A stretch of 41,528 nucleotides of DNA from Actinospica durhamensis (lineage in GTDB: Bacteria > Actinomycetota > Actinomycetes > Streptomycetales > Catenulisporaceae): NCBI RefSeq assembly GCF_018139695.1, contig NZ_JAGSOG010000047.1, forward strand, positions 1-41,528, in the 5' to 3' direction. A model generated the notes under the pieces. It saw only the letters and a list, made by a program, of their open reading frames with translations, was not told the DNA's origin and made no database searches. Positions 1 to 9,126 of the stretch are shown here, one piece after another. Every line of letters starts with the position of its first letter. Within the stretch, counting starts at the first letter, position 1. The position numbers and the translations under genes are program-made.

Positions 1-203
1 ATCGAGGGCCCGGCGGGCGGGGAAGGAAAGCGGCGGGCGATGCGGCGGGTTCCAGCGGTGCGGACTCAAGACTCTACGAACCGGGCTCTGCGCATCCAGA
101 GCAGACCAGACTCTGAGAATCCAGACGCACGAGGGCGGCTGACGGTTGGCCGTCGGCCGATACGGTTACGGATTCGGGCTCACCGCGACTCCCAAGCGTG
201 ACT
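1..203. other. Gene-free left edge with a small hairpin
   Basis: No convincing coding sequence is seen here. A 6-bp perfect hairpin (GCTCTG, six-base loop, CAGAGC) lies at 85-102 and could help end transcription of the rhomboid gene, which runs leftwards into this stretch. There is no T-run, so that is only a suggestion. Confidence 0.35.
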
Positions 204-881
204 CTAGAGGTACGGAGCCGGGAAGCCGGGACCGGCCTGGGGCATGGCCGGCGGCTCCAGCTCGGTGCGGCCGAGCCTGCGGCCGAGCACGATCGCGGCC
301 GCGATCCCGGCGAGCAGACCGGTGAGGTGGCCCTGCCAGGAGATGTGCATGGCGTTGACCTCGGCGGACGGATAGAGCAGGACGAGCGTCCACTGATAGT
401 AGAGGGCCACCGCGACGCCGAGCAGGATCTGCCACACGGCCTCCCAGATCGAGTGGGCGAAGAAACCGCGGGCGACCAGGTAGCCGAGGTAGCCGAAGAT
501 CAGTCCGCTGGCACCGACCACGGCCACGTTGGACGGGCCGAGCAGCCAGTAGCCGAGGCCGCCGAGCACCACGACCAGGGCCGTGACATAGGCCCAGCGG
601 CGCGCGCCGTCCAGCGCCACCAGGAAGCAGGTGACCGCCAGCGGCACGGTGTTGCTCTCGATGTGCTCCACCGAGGCGTGCAGCAGTGGCACCGCGATGA
701 TGTGCGGCAGCGAGTTCAGGTGCCGGGCGACCAGGCCGAAGGAGCCGTCGAGGCGATAGCCGTCGGCCGCGTTGAAACCCTGGACCAGCCAGATCGCGGC
801 CAGCGCCGCGAGCGTGACCACCAGGGCCGTACGTACACTCAGGAGCACGGATCTGCCGCGCACCACCACGTTCGACGACAT
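204..881 (-). CDS. Rhomboid-family intramembrane serine protease
   Basis: This 225-residue polytopic membrane protein has the rhomboid signature. It contains the HIESNTVPL motif (oxyanion Asn77), the nucleophile motif GASG (Ser125) in a membrane helix, and a catalytic His in GHLTGLLAG (His185) in a later helix. Rhomboids cleave single-pass membrane substrates inside the bilayer; the substrate here is unknown. I chose the ATG at 881 because GAGGAGGTG sits just upstream and the first membrane segment follows soon after. A longer reading frame reaching about 1013 lacks a ribosome site and adds an Arg-rich, non-membrane tail. The gene is divergent from the carboxylase gene. Family assignment is firm. 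Confidence 0.88.
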   Translation of the reverse strand: MSSNVVVRGRSVLLSVRTALVVTLAALAAIWLVQGFNAADGYRLDGSFGLVARHLNSLPHIIAVPLLHASVEHIESNTVPLAVTCFLVALDGARRWAYVTALVVVLGGLGYWLLGPSNVAVVGASGLIFGYLGYLVARGFFAHSIWEAVWQILLGVAVALYYQWTLVLLYPSAEVNAMHISWQGHLTGLLAGIAAAIVLGRRLGRTELEPPAMPQAGPGFPAPYL

Positions 882-1069
882 CGCCCGCACCTCCTCGCCC
901 GGCCCCGCCCGATGCGCCACGCCATCCCACGGATGCCGTTCGCCGACACCCCTACGCTTCGCACCATAGCGCTCCGCGGCGTCCTGCGCGCCGGTCTTGT
1001 GCGGTGCGTACAAATCCGGGTCGTACGGACAGGTGCGGTCCCCCCGCGCGGACCCGCCTCAGCCTTGCC

Positions 1070-1075
1070 TACACT
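1070..1075 (+). promoter_or_regulatory. Possible -10 element of the carboxylase gene
   Basis: TACACT matches the actinobacterial -10 pattern TANNNT and lies 37 bases before the GTG start. This gives a short leader that contains the AGGAG ribosome site at 1101-1105. No clear -35 is seen. Confidence 0.35.
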
Positions 1076-1112
1076 CAAGGAGACTTCGATAAGCAGTGAT
1101 AGGAGCCCACAC

Positions 1113-2879
1113 GTGCGTAAGGTGCTGATCGCGAACCGGGGTGAGATCGCCGTACGGATCGCCCGGGCCTGTAAGGACGCCGGGATCGGCAGCGTTGCGG
1201 TGTATGCGGACGGGGACCGCGACGCACTGCACGTACGCGTGGCGGACGAGGCCTACGCGCTGGGCGGGCAGACCTCGGCCGAGACGTACCTGGTGGTGGC
1301 CAAGCTGCTGGACGCCGCCGCACACTCCGGGGCCGACGCGGTGCACCCGGGCTACGGCTTCCTGGCCGAGAACGCCGAGTTCGCGCAGGCCGCGCTGGAC
1401 GCCGGGCTGATCTGGATCGGCCCGTCCCCGGACGCGATCCGGGCCCTGGGCGACAAGGTGGCCGCGCGGCACATCGCGCAGCGGGCGGGCGCGCCGCTGG
1501 TGGCGGGCACCGCGGATCCGGTGGCCGGCAGCGACGAGGTGGTGGCCTTCGCCCGCGAGAACGGCCTGCCGGTCGCGATCAAGGCGGCCTTCGGCGGCGG
1601 CGGGCGCGGCCTGAAGGTGGCCCGCACGCTGGAGGAGATCCCCGAGCTGTTCGACTCGGCGGTGCGCGAGGCGGTGGCCGCGTTCGGCCGCGGCGAGTGC
1701 TTCGTGGAGCGCTATCTGGACCGGCCGCGGCACGTGGAGACGCAGTGCCTGGCCGACCAGCACGGCAACGTGGTCGTGGTCTCCACCCGGGACTGCTCGC
1801 TGCAGCGGCGGCACCAGAAGCTGGTCGAGGAGGCCCCGGCGCCGTTCCTGAGCCAGGCTCAGGTCGACGAGCTGTACCGGGCTTCCAAGGCGATCCTGCG
1901 CGAGGCGAACTACGTCGGCGCGGGCACCTGTGAGTTCCTGGTCGGGCAGGACGGGACGATCTCGTTCCTCGAGGTCAACACCCGGCTGCAGGTGGAGCAC
2001 CCGGTGAGCGAGGAGGTCGCCGGGCTCGACCTGGTGCGGGAGATGTTCCGCATCGCCGACGGCGAGGTGCTCGGCTACGACGACCCGGTGCTGCGCGGGC
2101 ACTCCTTCGAGTTCCGCATCAACGGCGAGGACCCGGGCCGCAACTTCCTGCCGGCCCCGGGCGTGGTGAGCACCTTCCGCGCCCCGACCGGCCCGGGCGT
2201 GCGGCTGGACTCCGGGGTGGAGCAGGGCGCGGAGATCGGCCAGAACTTCGACTCGCTGCTGGCCAAGCTGATCGTGACCGGCCGCACCCGGACCGAGGCG
2301 CTGGAGCGCTCCCGCCGGGCCCTGGCCGAGTTCGAGATCGACGGCATGCCGACGGCGCTGCCGTTCCACCGCGCGGTGGTGGCCGACCCGGCGTTCGCCC
2401 CGGCCGACCCGGGCCAGCCCTTCTCCGTGCACACCCGGTGGATCGAGACCGAGTTCGACAACACCATCGCGCCGTTCGCGGGCCCGGTCGGCGAGGCGGC
2501 CGAGGACGCCGGGCGCGAGTCGGTGACGGTGGAGGTCGGCGGCAAGCGGATCGAGGTGGTGCTCCCGGCCGGGCTCGGCCTGGCGGCTGGCGCGCCGGCG
2601 GCCGCGGGCGGGCGCAAGGCGGCCAAGCGCGGCGGCGCCGGGGCCAAGAAGGCCGCGGCCACCGGCGAGGCGCTGACCTCGCCGATGCAGGGCACGATCG
2701 TGAAGGTGGCGGTCGAGGAGGGCCAGCAGGTCGCGGCCGGCGAGCTGATCGTGGTGCTCGAGGCGATGAAGATGGAGCAGCCGCTGAACGCGCACAAGGC
2801 CGGCACCGTGGTCGGCCTCGCGGCCGAGGTCGGCGCCACCGTGTCCTCGGGCGCCGTGCTCTGTGAGATCAAGAACTGA
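1113..2879 (+). CDS. accA: Acyl-CoA carboxylase alpha chain (biotin carboxylase + BCCP)
   Basis: This is the biotinylated alpha subunit of an actinobacterial acetyl/propionyl-CoA carboxylase complex (588 residues, the usual length for AccA1/AccA2 proteins). The N-terminus [19 protein letters not shown] is the classic biotin carboxylase start. The ATP-grasp region with the Gly-rich loop FGGGGRGLK follows, then the [14 protein letters not shown] active-site segment. After an Ala/Lys-rich linker (about residues 490-520) comes the biotinyl domain, with the biotin-accepting Lys553 in EAMKM. It makes carboxybiotin for a separate beta subunit, which is not in the window. The GTG at 1113 is preceded by AGGAG with seven bases of spacing; the open frame further upstream is spurious. 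Its malonyl- or methylmalonyl-CoA products feed lipid and polyketide synthesis. Confidence 0.95.
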   Translation: MRKVLIANRGEIAVRIARACKDAGIGSVAVYADGDRDALHVRVADEAYALGGQTSAETYLVVAKLLDAAAHSGADAVHPGYGFLAENAEFAQAALDAGLIWIGPSPDAIRALGDKVAARHIAQRAGAPLVAGTADPVAGSDEVVAFARENGLPVAIKAAFGGGGRGLKVARTLEEIPELFDSAVREAVAAFGRGECFVERYLDRPRHVETQCLADQHGNVVVVSTRDCSLQRRHQKLVEEAPAPFLSQAQVDELYRASKAILREANYVGAGTCEFLVGQDGTISFLEVNTRLQVEHPVSEEVAGLDLVREMFRIADGEVLGYDDPVLRGHSFEFRINGEDPGRNFLPAPGVVSTFRAPTGPGVRLDSGVEQGAEIGQNFDSLLAKLIVTGRTRTEALERSRRALAEFEIDGMPTALPFHRAVVADPAFAPADPGQPFSVHTRWIETEFDNTIAPFAGPVGEAAEDAGRESVTVEVGGKRIEVVLPAGLGLAAGAPAAAGGRKAAKRGGAGAKKAAATGEALTSPMQGTIVKVAVEEGQQVAAGELIVVLEAMKMEQPLNAHKAGTVVGLAAEVGATVSSGAVLCEIKN

Positions 2880-2911
2880 AATATAGATCGCGGCTTGCTC
2901 GGCAAGGCAAC

Positions 2912-2938
2912 CTTGGGGACGAAAACCGTGTCCCCAAG
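2912..2938 (+). terminator. Hairpin terminator between convergent genes
   Basis: A 9-bp perfect stem (CTTGGGGAC / GTCCCCAAG) with a nine-base loop lies just after the carboxylase stop and before the stop of the convergent acetyltransferase. It could serve both directions. The downstream U-run is weak, as is common in actinobacteria. Confidence 0.7.
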
Positions 2939-2965
2939 AGCCTCGCCGCGCCGCGATGCCGCATA

Positions 2966-3568
2966 TCAGGCCCTGAAATCGAGCCGCATCACGACGCGGC
3001 GCTTGGTCGGGTGGGCGACCTCGCGGAAGCCGGCCGCGGCGAAGACCTTGCGGGCGCCGACGTGCATCTCGCCCCAGGTGATCTCGCGGCCGGGCTCGGT
3101 GATCATGGGGAAGGCCTCGAGGGCGGCGGCGCCGCGGGCGCGGGCGAAGTCCACGGCCGCGGCGGTGAGGACCGCGGTGAGGCCGGCGTGGCGGAACTCG
3201 GTGCGGGTGAAGAAGCAGGTGACGGCCCATACGCCGGAGTCGGCCGGGTCCTCGCCGCGTTCCCGCCAGGCCAGGCGGGCGGGCGGCAGGTTCGGGAACG
3301 CGGCACGGGGCTCGACGTTGCACCAGGCCGCCGGCTCGTCGCCGACGTAGGCGACCAGTCCGGTGGTGGACGCGGCGGCGCCGTCGCCGGCGTGCGTCTG
3401 CTCGCGCAGGTGGTGGGCGCGCACGTCGTCGGGCGTGGCGGCCCAGTCGCCCACTGGGATCTTGAACCGCTGGCAGTAGCAGGCCAGGCCGTGGCAGCGG
3501 GCCTTGTCGAGGATCAGGTCCAGCTCTTCCCAGTCCGCCTCGTTCGCGGGCACCACGCGTACGTCCAT
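2966..3568 (-). CDS. GNAT-family N-acetyltransferase
   Basis: This 200-residue protein has a GNAT fold pattern. It has an N-terminal strand (VRVVPANEADWEELDLIL), a Cys-rich segment (CHGLACYCQRF), a core VWAVTCFFTRTEFRHAGL resembling the acetyl-CoA strand and turn, and the C-terminal KVFAAAGFREV strand seen in many GNATs. The substrate cannot be deduced. The ATG at 3568 has TAGCGT exactly seven bases upstream and no Shine-Dalgarno sequence, so the mRNA may be leaderless; a GTG at 3592 is an alternative start. It lies downstream of, and in the same direction as, the LpdA-like gene, with a 22-bp palindrome between them. Confidence 0.75.
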   Translation of the reverse strand: MDVRVVPANEADWEELDLILDKARCHGLACYCQRFKIPVGDWAATPDDVRAHHLREQTHAGDGAAASTTGLVAYVGDEPAAWCNVEPRAAFPNLPPARLAWRERGEDPADSGVWAVTCFFTRTEFRHAGLTAVLTAAAVDFARARGAAALEAFPMITEPGREITWGEMHVGARKVFAAAGFREVAHPTKRRVVMRLDFRA

Positions 3569-3575
3569 ACCGGGC

Positions 3576-3581
3576 ACGCTA
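3576..3581 (-). promoter_or_regulatory. -10 element, predicted leaderless GNAT mRNA
   Basis: TAGCGT on the minus strand fits TANNNT and is seven bases before the ATG at 3568, so transcription would start at or next to the initiation codon. Confidence 0.4.
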
Positions 3582-3615
3582 GCCGCCGGCACCGACAGGC
3601 GCGGCGGCCGGACGT

Positions 3616-3637
3616 GGCGCGCCGGGCCCGGCGCGCC
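3616..3637 (-). terminator. 22-bp perfect GC palindrome, probable terminator
   Basis: The 22 bases are a perfect inverted repeat centred on GGGCCC, flanked by GGCGCG/CGCGCC arms. It lies just past the stop of the LpdA-like gene, where a terminator is expected. It has no T-run. Confidence 0.5.
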
Positions 3638-3645
3638 GCAGGGAC

Positions 3646-5040
3646 TCAGTCCTCGTGGTCGCTGTGCAGCCGGCGGGCGGCCTCGGCGATGGAGCCGGAA
3701 AGGGACGGATAGACGGTGAAGACCGAGGCCACCTGATCGACCGTCAGGTGCAGGTCCACCGCCATGGACAGCGAGTGGATCAGCTCACTGGCCCGCGGCG
3801 CGACCACGACGCCGCCCAGGACGGTGCCGGAGCCGGGGCGGGCGTAGAGCTTCACGAAGCCGTCGGTGAAGCCGATCATCTTCGCCCGCGGGTTGGTCGC
3901 CAGCGGCAGCTTGACCACGTCGAAGCGCGGGTCCTCGGACTCGGCGTTGAAGGTGGTGCGCCCGACGGTGGCGATCTCGGGCGAGGTGAAGATGTTCGCG
4001 GACACCCGCTTGAGGTTGATCGGCCAGACCGCCTCACCCAGCGCGTGGTAGACGGCGATGCGGCCCTGCATCGCGGCTACCGAGGCCAGGGCGAGCAGGC
4101 CGGTGCAGTCGCCGGCGGCGTAGACGTTGGACGCGGTGGTGCGCGAGACCCGGTCGACCAGGATGTGGCCGGACGGCGTGGTCTGCACGCCCGCCTCGGG
4201 CAGGCCGAGGCCCTCGGTGTTGGGCAGCGAGCCGACGGCCATCAGCACGTGCGTGCCGGTGACGCTGCGCCCGTCCTCGAGCGTGACCACGACCCGGTCG
4301 CCCTCGCGTACGGCCGAGGCGGCCCGGGAGCGGCCGAGCACGCGCATGCCGCGGCGCTGGAAGACCTCCTCGAGCACCTGCGCGGCGTCCTGGTCCTCGC
4401 CGGGCAGCACCCGGTCGCGCGAGGAGACCAGGGTGACCTGCGAGCCGAGGGCCTGGTAGGCGCCGGCGAACTCGGCGCCGGTGACGCCGGAGCCGACCAC
4501 GATCAGCTCGGCCGGGAGCTCGGTGAGCCGGTAGAGCTGGGTCCAGGTCAGGATGCGCTCGCCGTCGGGCTGGGCCGAGGCCATCTCGCGCGGGCGGGCG
4601 CCGGTGGCCAGCAGCACCGCGTCGGCCTCGAGCAGCAGGTCCTCGCCGTTCGGGACGGCCACCTCGACCGCGGTGGTGGCGGCGCCGTCGGCCGGGGCCA
4701 GCTTGCCGAAGCCGCGCACGATCTCGACCCCGGCCTTGACCAGGTCCTCGCTGATGTCCTCGGACTGCTTGGCGGCCAGCGCCAGCACCCGCTCGTTGAT
4801 CCGGGCCAGGTCCACCGCGGTGACGGTGCCGCTGTCGACGCCGAGCGCGGGGGCGTCCTGCAGCGCGGTCATCAGATCGGAGGTCGCGATCAGGGTCTTG
4901 GACGGCACGCAGTCGGTGAGCACCGCGGCTCCCCCTATGCCGTCCCGGTCCACCACGGTCACCTGGGCGCCGAGTCGGGCGGCCACCAGTGCCGCCTCGT
5001 AGCCGCCTGGTCCGCCGCCGATGATCACGATTCGAGTCAC
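3646..5040 (-). CDS. lpdA: LpdA-type NAD(P)H:quinone dehydrogenase flavoprotein
   Basis: This is a two-dinucleotide-binding flavoprotein of the disulfide reductase family (464 residues). The N-terminal FAD motif is GGGPGGYEAAL. A second nucleotide-binding motif is VVGSGVTGAEFAGAY, and the C-terminal FAD motif is YAAGDCTG. The redox segment reads GGAAVLTDCVPSK, where true dihydrolipoamide dehydrogenases have two Cys five apart; the first Cys is Ala here. The C-terminal HPT...E dyad is replaced by VYPSLSGSI. These changes match M. tuberculosis LpdA (Rv3303c), which is known to reduce quinones rather than lipoamide, so lipoamide activity is unlikely. The GTG at 5040 is chosen because GACAAT lies seven bases upstream; an ATG at 5049 is possible. 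Confidence 0.88.
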   Translation of the reverse strand: MTRIVIIGGGPGGYEAALVAARLGAQVTVVDRDGIGGAAVLTDCVPSKTLIATSDLMTALQDAPALGVDSGTVTAVDLARINERVLALAAKQSEDISEDLVKAGVEIVRGFGKLAPADGAATTAVEVAVPNGEDLLLEADAVLLATGARPREMASAQPDGERILTWTQLYRLTELPAELIVVGSGVTGAEFAGAYQALGSQVTLVSSRDRVLPGEDQDAAQVLEEVFQRRGMRVLGRSRAASAVREGDRVVVTLEDGRSVTGTHVLMAVGSLPNTEGLGLPEAGVQTTPSGHILVDRVSRTTASNVYAAGDCTGLLALASVAAMQGRIAVYHALGEAVWPINLKRVSANIFTSPEIATVGRTTFNAESEDPRFDVVKLPLATNPRAKMIGFTDGFVKLYARPGSGTVLGGVVVAPRASELIHSLSMAVDLHLTVDQVASVFTVYPSLSGSIAEAARRLHSDHED

Positions 5041-5047
5041 GTGCCCC

Positions 5048-5053
5048 ATTGTC
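5048..5053 (-). promoter_or_regulatory. -10 element, predicted leaderless lpdA mRNA
   Basis: GACAAT on the minus strand (one base from TACAAT) lies seven bases before the GTG at 5040. No Shine-Dalgarno sequence with normal spacing is present. Confidence 0.4.
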
Positions 5054-5142
5054 CCATGCGGCGCAGGCCCGGAAATCGGTGGCCCGCCAGGGCCGCGCCC
5101 CGCTAGCGTCGGTCGCCGCACCCGAGAACGAAGAGGTAGACG

Positions 5143-6411
5143 ATGGCAGGCTCCCCGCGCGGAGATTTCGCCGTGCTGCGGCACCGGGACTTCAGGATCC
5201 TGCTCGGGGACCGGCTGCTCGCGCCGCTGGCCTCCGCCTTCTCGCTGGTGGGCGCCTCGTTCGCGGTGCTGGACGCGACCGGCTCGACCACGGACCTGTC
5301 CTACGTGCTGGCGGCGCAGCTGGTGCCCTCGGTGCTGTTCATGCTCCTGGGCGGGGTGGCGGCGGACCGGTTCCGGCCGCAGCGGGTGATCATCGCGGCG
5401 AACCTGCTGGTGGCGCTCGGCGAGGGCAGCTTCGGCCTGCTGATGCTGCTGCACACGGTGAACCTGCCGCTGATGCTGGTCCTGGAGTTCTGCACCGGCA
5501 TCGGGACCGCGCTGTTCTGGCCGGCGTCGATGGCGCTGCTGCCGAAGATCGTGCCGGCCGAGGACCTGCAGACGGCCAACGCGCTCTCCCGGCTGGTGAT
5601 GAACGGCGCCCAGATCGGCGGGGCGGCGATGGCCGGGGTGACGGTGGCGGCGGTGGGTCCGGGCTGGGCGCTGTCCGTATGCGGGTTCGGGATGCTCGGC
5701 ACCGTGCCGCTGCTGACCTCGCTGCGGGCGGAGGCGAACGTGCGGCCGCAGGACGCGCCCGGCCTGTGGCACGAGCTGAGGGAGGGCTGGCACGAGTTCC
5801 GCTCGCTGCGCTGGGTGTGGGTGACCGTGCTCGAATACCTGGTGATCAACGCGTGCTGGTACGGCGGCCTCTACGTGCTCGGTCCGGCGATCGTGCAGCA
5901 GCACCTGGGCGGGCCGGCCGCGTGGGGCTGGCTGAACGCGGCGTTCTCGGCGGGGCTGATCCTGGGCGGCGCGGGGGCGCTACGCTACCTGCCGAAGCGG
6001 CCGATGCTCGCGGTGGCGGGGCTGCCGGTGAGTTTCGGCCTCTCCTGTTTCGCCATCGGGGAACTGTGGCCGCTGTGGGCGGTGATGGCGGTGTGGGCAT
6101 TGGCCGGGGTGTGCAACGAGTGCCTGGTGGTGAGCTGGAACGTGTCGCTGGCCCGGTTCGTCCGGCCGGAGCGGCTGGCCCGGGTCTCCGCGTACGACGG
6201 GCTCGGCTCCACCCTCGCCATGCCGCTCGGCGCGCTCGCCGCCGGGCCGCTCTCGGCCCACCTCGGGGCCGCGCACGCCGAGCTGATCGCGTTCGTGGTG
6301 GTGACCGGGACGGTGCTGGCGACGCTGGCGTGCAGGGACGTGTGGACGATGCGGCTGAGCGACGCGCCGGACTGGAGCGCGCGCGAACCCGCCGCGCTGG
6401 CAGGGCCCTGA
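5143..6411 (+). CDS. MFS transporter, exporter-like (MFS_3 type)
   Basis: This 422-residue major facilitator superfamily protein has about 12 hydrophobic segments. The start FAVLRHRDFRILLGDRLLAP is typical of the MFS_3/enterobactin-exporter-like group. The conserved loop between helices 2 and 3 reads GGVAADRFRPQRVI, and the central loop contains ALLPKIVPAEDLQTANAL, a hallmark of this subfamily. Such proteins usually export small molecules by proton antiport; the substrate is unknown. AAGAGGT lies upstream of the ATG at 5143. It is divergent from lpdA across about 100 bp and nothing suggests a shared function. Confidence 0.87.
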   Translation: MAGSPRGDFAVLRHRDFRILLGDRLLAPLASAFSLVGASFAVLDATGSTTDLSYVLAAQLVPSVLFMLLGGVAADRFRPQRVIIAANLLVALGEGSFGLLMLLHTVNLPLMLVLEFCTGIGTALFWPASMALLPKIVPAEDLQTANALSRLVMNGAQIGGAAMAGVTVAAVGPGWALSVCGFGMLGTVPLLTSLRAEANVRPQDAPGLWHELREGWHEFRSLRWVWVTVLEYLVINACWYGGLYVLGPAIVQQHLGGPAAWGWLNAAFSAGLILGGAGALRYLPKRPMLAVAGLPVSFGLSCFAIGELWPLWAVMAVWALAGVCNECLVVSWNVSLARFVRPERLARVSAYDGLGSTLAMPLGALAAGPLSAHLGAAHAELIAFVVVTGTVLATLACRDVWTMRLSDAPDWSAREPAALAGP

Positions 6412-6472
6412 GCGCGCCGGATCCGCGCCGCGCGCCGGGCTGTGCCTGCGCCCGGGGTCTGACGGTCCGACG

Positions 6473-6478
6473 TATGCT
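6473..6478 (+). promoter_or_regulatory. -10 element, predicted leaderless PNP mRNA
   Basis: TATGCT fits TANNNT and ends seven bases before the GTG at 6486. No purine-rich ribosome site is present between them, so the message is predicted to start at the GTG. Confidence 0.55.
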
Positions 6479-6485
6479 CTAGCGC

Positions 6486-7301
6486 GTGACTGAGGAAACG
6501 ATTTCCGAACACCCGCGCGAGGCGGCCGAGCAGGCCGCGCGGCAGCTCGTGGACAAGCTCGGCGGCGTGCCCGATCTGGCCCTGGTGATGGGCTCCGGCT
6601 GGGTGCCCGCGGCCGACGCGCTGGGCACCGCCGAGGCGGAGTTCAGCGTGACGGATTTGCCCGGGTTCACCGCGGCGGCGGCCCTGGGGCACGCCGGGCG
6701 GATCAGGGGCGTGCGACTGGCGGCGTCGGGCAAGCTCGCGGCCGTGTTCCTCGGGCGCACCCACTTCTACGAGGGCCACGGCGTCGCGAAGGTGGTGCAC
6801 GGCGTGCGCACGGTCGCGGCGGCCGGGTGCAAGACCGTCGTGCTCACGAACGGCTGCGGCGGGATCAACGCGGACTACGGCGTGGGCCAGCCGGTGCTGA
6901 TCAGCGACCACCTGAACCTCACCGCGCGCTCCCCCATCGCCGGCGCGAACTTCGTGGATCTGACGAACCTTTACTCCCCACGGCTGCGCGCGCTGTGCAA
7001 GGAGGTCGACCCGACCCTGGTCGAGGGCGTCTACGCGCAGCTGACCGGGCCGCACTACGAGACGCCCGCCGAGATCAGGATGCTGCGGACACTCGGGGCC
7101 GACCTGGTGGGCATGAGCACCGTGCTCGAGGCGATCGCCGCGCGCGAGGCGGGCCTGGAGGTGCTCGGCATCTCCCTGGTGACCAACGCCGCGGCGGGCA
7201 TGACCGGCGAGCCGCTGAGCGCGCAGGAGGTCATCGACACCGGGAACGCGGCCGCGAGCCGGATGGGCGCGCTGCTGCGCGACGTCCTCGGCCGGATCTG
7301 A
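6486..7301 (+). CDS. punA: Purine nucleoside phosphorylase
   Basis: This 271-residue enzyme belongs to the trimeric PNP/MTAP family. It splits (deoxy)inosine and (deoxy)guanosine with phosphate into the free base and (deoxy)ribose-1-phosphate. Visible motifs are the phosphate-binding VMGSGWVP loop, the segment GRTHFYEGH, the NGCGGIN loop, [13 protein letters not shown], and the base-binding LVTNAAAGM (family Asn). M. tuberculosis calls the equivalent gene deoD. The start GTG at 6486 has a -10 hexamer at leaderless spacing. The sugar-phosphate mutase gene follows after 22 bp and is probably cotranscribed, which fits use of the released pentose-1-phosphate. Confidence 0.93.
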   Translation: MTEETISEHPREAAEQAARQLVDKLGGVPDLALVMGSGWVPAADALGTAEAEFSVTDLPGFTAAAALGHAGRIRGVRLAASGKLAAVFLGRTHFYEGHGVAKVVHGVRTVAAAGCKTVVLTNGCGGINADYGVGQPVLISDHLNLTARSPIAGANFVDLTNLYSPRLRALCKEVDPTLVEGVYAQLTGPHYETPAEIRMLRTLGADLVGMSTVLEAIAAREAGLEVLGISLVTNAAAGMTGEPLSAQEVIDTGNAAASRMGALLRDVLGRI

Positions 7302-7323
7302 CGGGTAGGAAGGAACGAGGACG

Positions 7324-9039
7324 ATGAGCGAGATCTCCGAACTGTTGGAAGAGGTCGAGGCCTGGCTGGATCAGGACCCGGACGAGGAGACCAGGGCCGA
7401 GCTACACGAGCTGCTGGAGGGGCTGCTGAGCGCGGCCAGCAGCTCGGCGGCGTACGCGGAACTGGCCGACCGCTTCGACGGGACGCTCGAGTTCGGCACC
7501 GCCGGGCTGCGCGGCGAGCTCGGGGCCGGGCCGAACCGGATGAACCGGGTCGTGGTCACCCGCGCCGCGGCCGGCCTCGCGGCGTATCTGAAGGCGAACG
7601 GGCACGTCGAGGAGCCGGTGGTGATCGGCTACGACGCGCGGAAGAACTCGGACGTGTTCGCCCGGGACACCGCCGAGATCCTGACCGGGGCCGGCCTGCG
7701 CGCGCAGCTGCTGCCGCGGCCGCTGCCGACGCCGGTGCTGGCCTTCGCGATCCGCCACCTCGGCGCGTGCGCGGGGGTGATGGTCACCGCGAGCCACAAC
7801 CCGCCGCAGGACAACGGCTACAAGGTCTACCTGGGCGAGGGCTCGCAGATCGTGCCGCCCGCGGACGCCGACATCGCGGCCGCGATCGCGGCCGTCGGGT
7901 CGATCAAGACCCTGCCGCGCGGCAACGGCGACGGCGAGGGCGAGGACTGGGAGACGCTGGACGAGACGCTGCTGGAGGCCTACCTCAACCGGGCCGTGGG
8001 CATCGTGGAGGCCTCGGACATGGACGAGGACGCCGCGATCGCCCGCCGCCGCGCGCTGAAGGTGGTCTCCACCGCGCTGCACGGCGTGGGCGGGGCGGTG
8101 CTCGGCGACGCCTTCGAGCACGCCGGGTTCCTCCGGCCGGTCGCGGTGCCCGAACAGCAGGAGCCTGATCCGACCTTCCACACCGTGGCGTTCCCCAACC
8201 CGGAGGAGCCCGGCGCGATCGACCTCGCGCTGGCGCTGGCCGAGGCCGAGGACGCGGACCTGGTGGTGGCGAACGACCCGGACGCGGACCGCTGCGCCGT
8301 GGCGGTGCCGCTGCCCGGCGGCGGGTGGCGGATGCTGCGCGGCGACGAGGTGGGCGGGCTGCTCGGCGAGTACCTGGCGGCCGGGGACGGTGCGAAGCCG
8401 GACGAGGCGCAGGAGGCGGACGAGGCGGCGGACGACGAGGCCGAGGAGCGGGTCTTCGCCACCAGCATCGTCTCCTCGAGCCTGCTCGGGAAGATCGCGG
8501 CGGCGCACGGGCTCGGGTATCAGGAGACGTTGACCGGCTTCAAGTGGCTGGCCAAGGTGCCCGGCCTGGCCTTCGGGTACGAGGAGGCGCTCGGCTACTG
8601 CGTGGACCCGGGCGCGGTGCGGGACAAGGACGGGATCACCGCGGCGCTGGCCGTGGCCGAGTACGCCTCGAAGCTCAAGCAGGCCGGCCGGACGCTGCTC
8701 GACGCGCTGGCCGACCTCGACGCGAAGTACGGCCCGCACCGCACCGACCAGCTCTCCCTGCGCGTGTCCGACCTCGCCGTGATCCCGCGGATCATGGCGA
8801 CGCTGCGGCAGGACCCGCCGAAGGAGCTCGGCGGCCTCGCGGTGACCCGGTTCGAGGACCTGGCCGAGGGCGGGCAGCTGCCGCCGACGGACGGGCTGCG
8901 CTTCACGCTCGAGGGCGGCGCGCGGGTGATCGTGCGTCCCTCGGGCACCGAGCCGAAGCTCAAGTGCTACCTGGAGGCCGACTCGGCCGAGCGGCTGGCC
9001 GCGATCAAGGAGTCGCTGCAACCGCTGCTCGAGGCGTAG
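7324..9039 (+). CDS. pmmB: Phospho-sugar mutase (PmmB/PGM2 type), possible phosphopentomutase
   Basis: This 571-residue alpha-D-phosphohexomutase family protein moves phosphate between C1 and C5/C6 of sugars through a phosphoserine. The four signature loops are present: active-site VTASHNPPQDNGYK, metal-binding NDPDADRCAV, sugar-binding GYEEALGYC, and phosphate-binding RPSGTEPKLKCY. An acidic insertion (about residues 360-378) separates domains 2 and 3. It lies 22 bp behind purine nucleoside phosphorylase, as in M. tuberculosis (deoD-pmmB). It is usually annotated phosphomannomutase, but this context and its PGM2-like length make ribose/deoxyribose-1-phosphate a plausible substrate (inference). 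The ATG at 7324 is preceded by an AGGAAGGAACGAGG purine tract. Confidence 0.9.
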   Translation: MSEISELLEEVEAWLDQDPDEETRAELHELLEGLLSAASSSAAYAELADRFDGTLEFGTAGLRGELGAGPNRMNRVVVTRAAAGLAAYLKANGHVEEPVVIGYDARKNSDVFARDTAEILTGAGLRAQLLPRPLPTPVLAFAIRHLGACAGVMVTASHNPPQDNGYKVYLGEGSQIVPPADADIAAAIAAVGSIKTLPRGNGDGEGEDWETLDETLLEAYLNRAVGIVEASDMDEDAAIARRRALKVVSTALHGVGGAVLGDAFEHAGFLRPVAVPEQQEPDPTFHTVAFPNPEEPGAIDLALALAEAEDADLVVANDPDADRCAVAVPLPGGGWRMLRGDEVGGLLGEYLAAGDGAKPDEAQEADEAADDEAEERVFATSIVSSSLLGKIAAAHGLGYQETLTGFKWLAKVPGLAFGYEEALGYCVDPGAVRDKDGITAALAVAEYASKLKQAGRTLLDALADLDAKYGPHRTDQLSLRVSDLAVIPRIMATLRQDPPKELGGLAVTRFEDLAEGGQLPPTDGLRFTLEGGARVIVRPSGTEPKLKCYLEADSAERLAAIKESLQPLLEA

Positions 9040-9069
9040 CGGCGCCCCGGCGCAACGGCGGCACCGAAA

Positions 9070-9113
9070 ACGGCGGGACCCGGATGATCACGCGATCATC
9101 CGGGCCCCGCCGT
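9070..9113. terminator. Strong bidirectional terminator hairpin
   Basis: Two 20-base arms (9070-9089 and 9094-9113) pair along their whole length with one G-U and a four-base loop. The hairpin sits between the stops of the convergent pmmB and PH-domain genes. Confidence 0.85.
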
Positions 9114-9126
9114 GCGTCGGTCGTGC

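Noticed and set aside
1059-3323. Long minus-strand open frame across the carboxylase gene
   Set aside because: It is a GC-driven shadow of the carboxylase gene with Arg/His/Gly-rich composition and no domain.
3646-5040. Dihydrolipoamide dehydrogenase of a 2-oxoacid dehydrogenase complex
   Set aside because: The first redox Cys and the C-terminal His/Glu dyad are missing, and no E1/E2 genes are nearby.
3655-5106. 483-codon plus-strand frame opposite lpdA
   Set aside because: Its translation is repetitive and dominated by Gly, Arg, His and Ala, typical of antisense frames in high-GC genes. The minus-strand flavoprotein has clear motifs.
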